Shown here piece after piece: positions 1 through 7,935 of a stretch of DNA of 7,935 nt (the first letter of the stretch is position 1; every line of letters starts with the position of its first letter). Origin of the DNA: Betaproteobacteria bacterium (lineage in GTDB: Bacteria; Pseudomonadota; Gammaproteobacteria; Burkholderiales; Casimicrobiaceae); contig VBCZ01000243.1 in the NCBI GenBank assembly GCA_005889025.1, forward strand, positions 1 through 7,935. Reading direction: 5' to 3'. Both the position numbers and the translations under genes were made by a program. The notes under the pieces are model-generated. The model did not search any database. It saw only the letters and a program-made list of their open reading frames with translations, and was not told the DNA's origin.

Positions 1-633
1 CTAGAGTTAAGGCAACTCAAACCGACCAAAAATGTCTCGTGCGAACGTATCTTGGCTATGCTAATAGCATATCCAGGCTCGAGAAGCTACATTAGCTGTT
101 CTGCTCCGAGGCATGCAAGAAACGGTCAAGTTGCGCGCGCAACTTGCAACGAAACGGCCCAAAACGGGGATTTGTTGGCGACAGCGAGATGAGGACAAGT
201 TGAACTCGCTCCGACGGAAGCGAGCATTCCGAGGTCGCACATGACCGCTCGAGCCGGAGCGCTGCCCCAAGCTTGAACCTTTAGCGACGAGGCTCGAGGA
301 TAGCGAGCCGGTGCGACGTAAGGTAAATCCCGCACAAGCGGCCATGGAAGATCTTCGTCTTCGTGCTTCGCGCCATGGAAACATGAAGCGGTGACGCGTT
401 GTTGTCGCTATCATGCCGGGCGTCGGGTACTTGGCGCGTCGGACAACTGTTACCCCAACGTTGCCAAAATGGCGCCGTAGGCCGAGCCGGCTCTAGCCAT
501 CTGTAAATAATATCGACGTCCGAGCATATCGTTGGACGAGATTGGGGTCGGAGATGAGGCGGATAGGGTGCGGGTCGCTGGTCGCGCGAAGCAATCATGG
601 CAAACTCCGTCCGGATAGATCGCTCGAACTAAA
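1..633. other. Gene-poor left segment, no recognisable gene
   Basis: I find no protein family, tRNA or rRNA here. GC is about 56% over bases 1-600 by hand count, lower than the coding blocks (single lines there reach 70%). A plus-strand frame is open from the left edge to a TGA at 190-192 (63 codons), and several basic minus-strand frames are open, but none resembles a known protein or has a convincing ribosome binding site. The notable structure is a perfect palindrome at 127-146. The segment lies downstream of the aldolase stop, so it may hold that transcript's 3' end, but I see no U-tract terminator. It could be a decayed gene or intergenic DNA before the next locus. Confidence 0.5.
127..146. 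repeat. Perfect 20-bp palindrome
   Basis: The half-site CAAGTTGCGC is followed directly by its exact reverse complement with no loop. The symmetry ends at the flanking bases (T126, C147). A protein-binding operator or a cruciform/hairpin is possible. Neither flank shows a gene that would assign it a role. Confidence 0.5.
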
Positions 634-1278
634 CTATCCAGCGCTCTGCCCGCGGTATGTTTGGAAACTTTCAAGCACTCGCCGCATCTCGTCTGCACTA
701 AGCAGATTCGGTTGCCCGATCTGCAGCGCGCGCGCGTATTGCTCGGCGAGCGCCTCCACCTCTATCGCGAGCGCAAGCGCTTCGTCCAACGATCCCCCCA
801 CCGCGATCATGCCGTGATTCGCCATCAAGCACGCCTTGCGGTCTTGTATTGCCGTAAGCACTCGATCCGAAAGCTGCTGGGTGCCAAATGTCGCGTACGC
901 GGCGCAACGAATGTCATCGCCTCCGGCGACGGCCACCATGTAGTGAAAGGCTGGAATCCCGCGGCCGAGGCAGGAAAGCGTGGTCGCGAAGGGCGAATGC
1001 GCATGCACGATCGCCCCGACCTCCGGCCGTGCTGCGTAAATGTCCCGATGAAACCGCCACTCGGACGATGGCCTGCGCGTTCCCCGTGTCCCCCCGTCCA
1101 GCGTCATCTCGACGATGTCCTCCGCATGCAAGGCATCGTAGGCAAACGCCGTCGGCGTAATCAGGAATCCGCCTCCGATTCTCGCGCTGACATTCCCGGA
1201 CGTGCCGCGATTGATGCGCAATGCATTCATTCTCTGCGCGCACAAAATGATGTCTGCACGCAGCGAGGTCTCGCTCAC
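634..1278 (-). CDS. ald2: Class II aldolase, FucA/Ald2-like (methylthioribulose-1-phosphate aldolase likely)
   Basis: This is a zinc-dependent class II aldolase of 214 residues; E. coli L-fuculose-phosphate aldolase has 215. The catalytic residues fall at the FucA positions: Glu73 in PSSEWRFH, zinc ligands His92 and His94 in VHAHS, Tyr113 in HYM, and His155 in ANHG; the late Tyr208 matches FucA Tyr209. The start is GTG, because GTGA forms a 4-base overlap with the mtnA stop and GGAG lies 8 bases upstream; longer starts would run deep into mtnA. Enzymes of this family next to mtnA (Ald2 in the DHAP shunt) cleave 5-methylthioribulose-1-phosphate or 5-deoxyribulose-1-phosphate into DHAP plus an aldehyde. 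That substrate is inferred from the neighbour; a fuculose-phosphate aldolase is the alternative. The MtnB dehydratase is less likely because the sequence follows FucA so closely and no mtnC or mtnD is seen. The gene is intact, but its coupling to a broken mtnA may lower its expression. Confidence 0.85.
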   Translation of the reverse strand: MSETSLRADIILCAQRMNALRINRGTSGNVSARIGGGFLITPTAFAYDALHAEDIVEMTLDGGTRGTRRPSSEWRFHRDIYAARPEVGAIVHAHSPFATTLSCLGRGIPAFHYMVAVAGGDDIRCAAYATFGTQQLSDRVLTAIQDRKACLMANHGMIAVGGSLDEALALAIEVEALAEQYARALQIGQPNLLSADEMRRVLESFQTYRGQSAG

Positions 1279-2268
1279 CGGCGGTGCTCCGGAAACAACG
1301 CGGCAAGTCCCGATGCACTTGCCGCGCAGATACCGCGTTCGGTGATCAGACCGGTCAGCAACCGCGCAGGCGTCACGTCGAACGCCTGATTCATGACAGC
1401 GGTGCCGCACGGAGCGCTCGGATTGCTTTCGTCGTCGCCGAGCACTTCCGACGCAGCCCTTTCCTCGATCGGAATGCTCGATCCGTCGGCCACGGTCCAG
1501 TCGATCGTCGGCGACGGCACGGCTGCGTACATCGGTACACCGTTGTCGCTCGCCGCCAGCGCCTTCTCGTAGGTGCCGATCTTGTTGCAGACGTCGCCGT
1601 TGACCGCGACACGGTCAGCGCCGACGAGCACGAGATCGACGCGGCGTTGTTGCATCAAGCTCGCACCTGCGGCGTCGACGATGAGCGTATGCGGCACGCC
1701 GCGCTCACGCAATTCCCAAGCGGTGAGCTTGGCGCCCTGCAGCCGCGGCCTGGTCTCGCTCACCCAGACGTGCATCGGAATTCCCAGATCATGTGCGCGG
1801 TAGATGGGTGCCGTGGCTGTGCCCCACCCGAGCGTCGCCAGCGCGCCGGCGTTGCAGTGCGTCATGATCTGCACCGTTCGGCGGAGCTTCCCGGCAAGGC
1901 TTTCGATCAGGCGAAGACCGTGATCTCCGATGGCGCGATTCGTGTCCATGTCTTCGCCGGCGATGAGCGCGGCCTCGCGCCAGGCAGCATCGCTACGCAA
2001 CGAAGGAGCCAGCGGCGCTACGGTCGTACGCCGCCCGCAGCGCGTCGGTAGAAGCATCGGCGGAGAGCGCCATCGCCAGGCCATACGCCGCGGTAGCCCC
2101 GATGAGCGGCGCGCCGCGCACTTGCATGGTTCTGATGGCATGCGCCGCTTCCCGAACATCGGTCAGGCGCAACGTTACGCGCTTGTGCGGCAGCTGCGTC
2201 TGATCGATGATTTCGATTGCGCGAGCGTCCGGATACGCCCGCAAGGAGTGAAAATCAGGTGCGTTCAT
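1275..2268 (-). pseudogene. mtnA: S-methyl-5-thioribose-1-phosphate isomerase, frameshifted with internal deletion
   Basis: MtnA converts methylthioribose-1-phosphate to methylthioribulose-1-phosphate in the cytosol (MTA salvage). The amino-terminal frame starts at ATG 2268 and gives about 83 good residues, including IIDQTQLP and VRGAPLIGATAAYG, before running to a TAG at 1993-1995. The rest is in another frame from about 2020 to the TGA at 1275, about 248 residues, with THCNAGALA (catalytic Cys, codon 1854-1856), SETRPRLQGAKLTAWEL, VGADR (catalytic Asp, codon 1614-1616), NGDVCNKIGTY and AFDVTPARL. The two parts meet near 2015-2025. The conserved block around TRPTAxNLxWALxRM, expected there, is absent, so about 20 residues are missing; start-to-stop is 994 bases, implying a deletion of a length such as 59. 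The combined length of about 331 residues is below the usual 345-370. The gene follows the spermidine-synthase-like gene after 44 bases. Either a true pseudogene or a sequence error; the flanking protein is otherwise well conserved. Confidence 0.85.
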
Positions 2269-2312
2269 TGAGTAAACGACAGCGCCCGCGCCTCGCGCAT
2301 GATGCGTTGGCG

Positions 2313-4331
2313 CTACTTTATCACCTGCACGATCTTGTTGAAGTCGTCCGTCCGCGCGCTCCACTCGGAACGCGCATCGATCGGACTCACCGCGCACGCG
2401 ATCTGCGAGGCTTGCAGCGATGCCGCGTTGTCGGACAGCAACACCCAGTCGCTTCGGCTCGCCATCGAGTCGTCGCCGTCATCCGAGACGAGCACGGCAA
2501 AAAGCTGCTGCGCTTCCGCCAGGCGCTGCACAACCGGAATGAGGTTGAGAAAGCGATTGGTGACGTGAAAGGCGATGATCCCTCCGGGCTTGACGTGCCT
2601 GCGGTAGATTTCGAGTGCTTCGGACGTCAGCAAATGCACCGGAATGGCGTCGCTGGAGAAGGCGTCGATCGCGAGCACGTCGAAGCCCTGCGGCTTTTCG
2701 CGCTCCAGACTGAGCCGAGCATCGCCGAGCGAGGTTTCCACGGTGGCATCGCTGTCTCTGATATAGCTGAAATCCCGATTGGCGATTCCGATTACCGCAG
2801 GATTGATGTCGTAGAACCGGTAAAGGTCGCCCTTGCTCCCATAGACCGCAAGCGTGCCAGTTCCCAGCCCGATCACACCGATCCTCAACGGTGTAATGCT
2901 CGGATGCAGTGATTCAATCGCCCTGCCTATTCCCGATGTCGGGGTGTAGTACGTGGTCGGCCGATGCGTGAGCTTGGGCAAAAGATACTGCGTTCCATGA
3001 AGGATCGTCCCGTGGATCAGCGACCGATGCCGGCTGGCAGTGTCTCCCCCGAATTCCTGTACTCGCAGCACGCCATAGAAGTTCCTTGTCGCAAGCAGCG
3101 TCGAATCGTAGAACTCTTGGATGCTCCACGCCGTCGCGCCCAGCGTGAAGAGCAGCGACAGTCCGGAAAGGGTGACGAACACGACATGATTCCTGCGCAT
3201 CTGGACCAGCAGCAAGGCCGCGCACGCAGCCAGCCCGAAGGCCAGCTCGAAATACGCCGGCAGCACGACAGGCGCGAGTAATCCCACCAAAGCCGCGCCC
3301 ACCGCGCCACCCGCGGAGATCATGAGGTAAAAGCGCGTCAAATAGCGCGGCGCCGGCTTGAGCCGCGCGAGCTCGCCATGACAAAACATGCAGGCAATGA
3401 ATAGCCCCAAGCAAAACACTCCGATCTGCAGCCTGAGTTCATGCGTGAGGCTGCGGTCGGCAAGCGTCCATCCCATGACGCCCAGCGCAGCCGCGAGCAT
3501 GGCCGCGAACAAGTCGCGCTGGTACCACCCTCTGCCCTCGAAGCACAGAATGAATGTGATGAGATAAATCGAGAGCGGAACAACCCAGAGCAACGGGATC
3601 GCCGAGATATTCTGGCAAATGTGATTCGAGACGGCCAGGAGGAGGAACGAGCTCGTTGCCGCCAGCATCCCCCACAGCAGCTGGCGACCAGGTGTCGGCG
3701 CTGTCCCGGCATCCGATGTTGCGATCGCGGCAACGCGCGGCAACGAAGATGCCGCTCGCAAGCTGAACCATCCGCACCCCATGCATAGCAGCACGAATAC
3801 GACGTAAGCCGCCGACCAGCAGAGCGACTGCGCTCGAGTAGGAACCCAGGGTTCGAGGAGGAAGGGATAACCGACCAGCGCGAGCATCGACGCGAGATTG
3901 GACAGAGCAAAAAGTCGATAAGGGCTTCTTCCGGGGAAGCGCTGCGCAAACCACGCCTGCAGCAATGGGCTCGTCGTCGATAACAGGAGATAAGGCAGAC
4001 CGATCGTTGCTCCGAGCAAGCCCAGGATGAGCAGCGTGGGATTTTCCGTGCCGAGCGGCTTCCATTGAGCGCCGGGAACGATCGGCAGGACCAGGCAGCT
4101 CAACGCGAGCAGACCGGTATGCAGTCGTACTTGCGCCTTTATTGACAAGCTTCGCACGGCCCCGTCCGCATACGCGTATCCGAGCAACAGGACTGCCTGG
4201 AAAAATACGAGGCACGTGGTCCATACAGTTGCCGATCCGCCAAACCACGGCAGGATCTGCTTCGCCATGACCGGTTGAACCAGGAAGAGCAGAAATGCGC
4301 TGACAAAAATCGTGAAGGCGTAAAGCAGCAT
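2313..4331 (-). CDS. Fused multi-spanning membrane / spermidine-synthase-like protein
   Basis: The 672-residue protein has two parts. Residues 1 to about 402 contain roughly 12-13 hydrophobic spans beginning at MLLYAFTIFVSAFLLFLVQP. Residues about 410-672 form a SpeE-like Rossmann domain: RNFYGVLRV (416-424), HGTILHGTQY (440-449), the SAM-type loop GLGTGTL (488-494), FYDINP (506-511), GDARLSLE (536-543) and DAFSSDAIPVHLLT (556-569, aspartates 556 and 561). The loop reads GLGTG, not the GGGDG typical of soluble spermidine synthases, so true aminopropyl transfer is uncertain; the biochemical role of such fused proteins is not settled to my knowledge. The start at 4331 was chosen because the hydrophobic segment begins there; the upstream open frame is arginine- and cysteine-rich shadow sequence. 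The Shine-Dalgarno is weak. The location before mtnA fits an enzyme releasing MTA, which is inference. It may share a transcript with the PDZ gene 94 bases upstream or use the candidate promoter at 4380-4409. Confidence 0.85.
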   Translation of the reverse strand: MLLYAFTIFVSAFLLFLVQPVMAKQILPWFGGSATVWTTCLVFFQAVLLLGYAYADGAVRSLSIKAQVRLHTGLLALSCLVLPIVPGAQWKPLGTENPTLLILGLLGATIGLPYLLLSTTSPLLQAWFAQRFPGRSPYRLFALSNLASMLALVGYPFLLEPWVPTRAQSLCWSAAYVVFVLLCMGCGWFSLRAASSLPRVAAIATSDAGTAPTPGRQLLWGMLAATSSFLLLAVSNHICQNISAIPLLWVVPLSIYLITFILCFEGRGWYQRDLFAAMLAAALGVMGWTLADRSLTHELRLQIGVFCLGLFIACMFCHGELARLKPAPRYLTRFYLMISAGGAVGAALVGLLAPVVLPAYFELAFGLAACAALLLVQMRRNHVVFVTLSGLSLLFTLGATAWSIQEFYDSTLLATRNFYGVLRVQEFGGDTASRHRSLIHGTILHGTQYLLPKLTHRPTTYYTPTSGIGRAIESLHPSITPLRIGVIGLGTGTLAVYGSKGDLYRFYDINPAVIGIANRDFSYIRDSDATVETSLGDARLSLEREKPQGFDVLAIDAFSSDAIPVHLLTSEALEIYRRHVKPGGIIAFHVTNRFLNLIPVVQRLAEAQQLFAVLVSDDGDDSMASRSDWVLLSDNAASLQASQIACAVSPIDARSEWSARTDDFNKIVQVIK

Positions 4332-7300
4332 GCGCGGGCATCGTCTTGAGCGAGTCGTGCGGGCGCGCAGACAGCGCGCATTGTACTTGGGCGTCGCAGG
4401 CGATGCCAGGACGCATCGCGTGCTATTACAGGTTCGGTTTCTTGCGGAAATAGTCGACGCGATCGATCGATCGCACGTCGATGTCGCGCACGTCGATCCC
4501 TTGCAGCACGCGCAACGGGATTGCGCTGCCGGCTGCTCCGCGTCCCCATACCTTGCGATAGAACTCCTCCTGCGAGCGAACACCTTCGCCAGCAACCGCC
4601 AATATGATGTCGCCGGATTGAACGCCTGCGCGATCGGCGGGCCCTTCCGGCGAGACTCGAGTAACGACGAGTCGGCCTTGCACTTCTTCAGCAGAAACGC
4701 CGAGCCATGGACGCGCCGGGCCGGCGCGCCGGCCGTTTTTGACGAGGTCCGCGAGAATCGGCTTCAATTCTTCGACCGGAATGAACATATTTCCGGGCAG
4801 ATGGATGTCGCCTTCGGCCGCTTCTCGAACGATCAGTGAACCGACTGTGTAGATCGCATGGTCGAGCAAGTATTCCCAGCTTCCGGAAAAGCTTCGACGC
4901 GATACGACGAGCGCACGCGTCGCTTCGCTCAACCCCGCATGATTGACAACGAGCACTGGATCGGTTTGGGCGAGTTTGCTCGAATCGCCCAACTTGATCG
5001 GCGCCACGCTCAGCCGCGGAATCGGTCGAATCAGCCCCAGACCTGTCGTGTGATCGTAGGCGACCACTTTTGCCGGCAGCGATCGACCATGATCGTCGAC
5101 GATGTTCACTTCGTCGGCTTCAACGATCAGATAGCCTACCGTCAGCACCAGCCCGCCTTCATCGATTACCGTGCCGGTGCCCTCGCGCTCCGCGCCCAGC
5201 GTTGCCGTGCTGCGTGCGTCGGGAAGAGCGCGGACCTGGACCTTTACGATCGCGGCGAAGTACGCATCCGCATCGCTATTCGGAGTGGCGCCCGCAGCTT
5301 GCGCGCGATCCACGGGCGAAACGGCTACGCACGCAATAAACGCGACGATGATCGCGCACCTGAAGCATTCGGGAATCGATCCGTGGATCATGGCTGCCTC
5401 CTCCCGCGCGAACTGCGCGACAGCGCTGCCTGGCGGGAGGAACAGCATAGCGCATTCGGGACGCTCGACACTCCGCCTTGTCGCAGCTTGGACTCTCGCG
5501 AGGACGCGACGGTTCCTGCCGCTATAATGGCGCGACGCGTCGGGCTTTCGCGCGGACTCCAAGCTTCCCTCATGTCCACGGGAGACTTTCTTTGAAAAAG
5601 AGCGCCGTCACCGCGGCCGACCTCGGCGGCGGGCAGTTGGCGAGTCTGCGCGACGCGGCGCGAACCCTGCCTGCGCACGATGTGGAGCCTTCATGACTCA
5701 ACGAAAGACGCCCGAAGAGCTTCGCTCGCATCGGTGGTACGGATCCAATGACATGCGGCAGTTCGGCCACCATTCGCGGACCGCGCAGATGGGCTACTCG
5801 CGCGCCGACTATCTCGGCAAGCCTATCATCGCGATCATTAACACGTGGAGCGACATCAACGCGTGTCATTCGCATTTTCGGCAGCGCGCCGAAGAGGTCA
5901 AGCGCGGCGTGCTGCAGGCCGGTGGCTTCCCTCTCGAGATGCCGGCAATCGCGCTCGCCGAGGTGTTTCAGAAGCCGACCACGATGCTGTATCGAAATCT
6001 GCTTGCGATGGAAACCGAAGAGCTGCTCCGCTCGTATCCCGTCGACGGTGCCGTATTGATGGGTGGATGCGACAAGACCACGCCGGCGCTATTGATGGGT
6101 GCGATCAGCATGAATCTTCCGGCGATCTTCATGCCGGCAGGACCGATGCTCCGCGGCCACTGGCGCGATCAGACGCTGGGAAGCGGATCGGACGTCTGGA
6201 AGTATTGGGCGGAAAAGCGTGCGGGCAATATTACCGACAAGCAATGGCTGGAGATCGAGGACGGCATCGCTCGCTCTCCGGGCCACTGCATGACCATGGG
6301 AACGGCGTCTACCATGACGTCGGCGGCGGAAGCACTTGGCTTCACGCTGCCCGGGGCGGCATCGATTCCCGCGGCCGACTCGCGACACGGGCGGATGGCC
6401 GCCGAGACGGGCCGGCGCATCGTGGAAATGGTTTGGGAAGACTTGAAGCCGCGCGATTTTCTGACCTCGAAGAGCGTCGACAACGCCATCACGACAGTGC
6501 TCGCGCTCGGCGGATCGACCAACGCGGTAGTACACCTCGTCGCTGTCGCCCGCCGCGCAGGCGTTGCGTTGGCGCTCGACCGCTTCGACGCATTGTCCCG
6601 GAACACTCCGCTTATCGCCAACATCCGGCCGGCGGGGAAATATCTTATGGAGGATTTTTTCTATGCCGGCGGATTGCGCGCGTTGCTCTCCGAGATAGAC
6701 GATCTGCTCGATCTCGACGCGAGAACGGTCAACGGGCGAACGCTGGGAGAAAATGTTGCCGGCGCCGAGGTTTTCAATCGCGATGTGATCCTGGAACGCG
6801 ATAAAGCGCTCGTCGGCAGCGGCAGCCTCGCCGTCCTGCGCGGTAACCTCGCGCCCGACGGCGCGGTGATCAAGCCCGCCGCGGCCGAAGAACGGCTTCT
6901 CAAGCATACCGGTCCCGCGGTCGTTTTTTCCGATTACAACGATATGGCGGCGCGCATCGACGACCCGACCCTGGATGTCACGCCGGATTCGGTGCTGGTG
7001 TTGCAAAACGCCGGTCCGCTCGGTGCGCCGGGCATGCCCGAGTGGGGTCAGCTCCCCATACCGAAGAAGATTCTTGCGCAAGGCGTGCGCGACATGTTGC
7101 GCATTTCCGACGCGCGGATGAGCGGCACGAGCTATGGCGCGTGCGTGCTGCATGTCGCGCCCGAGTCTTTTGTCGGCGGGCCGCTTGCTTTCGTCCGCGA
7201 TGGCGATCTCATCGAGCTCGACGTCGAAAAGCGCAGCCTGCAGCTCAAGGTCGACGACGCCGATCTCGCGCGCCGTCGCGCCAGCTGGAAAAAGCCTGCG

Positions 7301-7935
7301 CCTCGTTTCGAGCGCGGTTACGGCGCGCTTTACCAGCAGCACATCACGCAAGCCGATCAAGGCTGCGATTTCGATTTCCTCGAGGGAACGGCGCCTACGG
7401 CTGAACCGGAAATCCACTGATCTCCCTCTTGACCGGAGAGGGCCTGGGAAATCCGCTGATCTCTCTACCTCTTGGCGGGAGAGGACCTCGGAAATCCACT
7501 GACACTCCCTCCCCCTTGATGGGGGAGGGCTGGGGTGGGGGTGTAGCATGCCATGCGCTTGACCATATCGCAGCGCGAACGCTCGCGAAATCTCCGCGCG
7601 TCCATGACCAATGCAGAACGAAAGCTATGGCGCGCACTGAGACTTCGACAACTGGACAGCTTACGCTTTCGACGCCAGTTCGCGATCGGTCGCTACATCG
7701 TCGACTTTGTTTGTCTGGAAGCACGAATCATCGTGAACTCGACGGCGGGCAACACGATGCTCAGCGCAACTATGATGCCGCTCGCGACAGATGGCTGACC
7801 GAGCAGGGATTTCAAGTGATTCGCATATGGAACAACGAGGTGACGCAGAATGTCGCCGGCGTCGCGGAGGCGATCCTGCGGGCGGTTCGCCACCCCCATC
7901 CTGTCCTTCCCCCCTCGAGGGGGAAGGGACCGCCT

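Overview
The window is high-GC bacterial DNA. Its protein families and repeat style suggest a proteobacterium, perhaps a beta- or alphaproteobacterium; this is inferred from remembered homologues, not from a marker gene. Two gene blocks diverge from a control region at about 5.4-5.7 kb.

The minus-strand block reads right to left. It holds (1) a secreted, catalytically degenerate HtrA-like PDZ protein (5391-4426); (2) a 672-residue membrane protein fused to a spermidine-synthase-like domain (4331-2313); (3) mtnA, methylthioribose-1-phosphate isomerase, broken by a frameshift and an apparent internal deletion near 2020 (2268-1275); and (4) a FucA/Ald2-like class II aldolase (1278-634) whose GTG start overlaps the mtnA stop. 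Aminopropyl transfer releases 5'-methylthioadenosine (MTA). MtnA plus a FucA-like aldolase are the last steps of the DHAP shunt, which recycles MTA or 5'-deoxyadenosine to DHAP and an aldehyde. The block therefore looks like an MTA-generating and MTA-recycling set, although no MTA phosphorylase or MTR kinase gene is present here.

The plus-strand block starts with a TATAAT box and a possible 34-codon leader ORF. A complete IlvD/Edd-family dehydratase follows (5693-7420), closest in remembered sequence to L-arabinonate dehydratase. Its stop codon lies inside the first of three tandem hairpin-containing repeats (7408-7543).

At the right end is a DUF559 (Vsr-like) endonuclease gene with a one-base frameshift. 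It is bracketed by inverted copies of a G/C-rich hairpin repeat, and a compensatory base-pair change between the copies supports the stem. This layout resembles a small mobile or domesticated repeat-nuclease unit, similar in concept to REPIN/RAYT, and is the most unusual item in the window.

The first 630 bases contain no recognisable gene, have lower GC (about 56% in bases 1-600 by hand count), and include a perfect 20-bp palindrome. Three genes carry lesions (mtnA, the PDZ protein, DUF559), so either gene decay or sequence/assembly error should be considered throughout.
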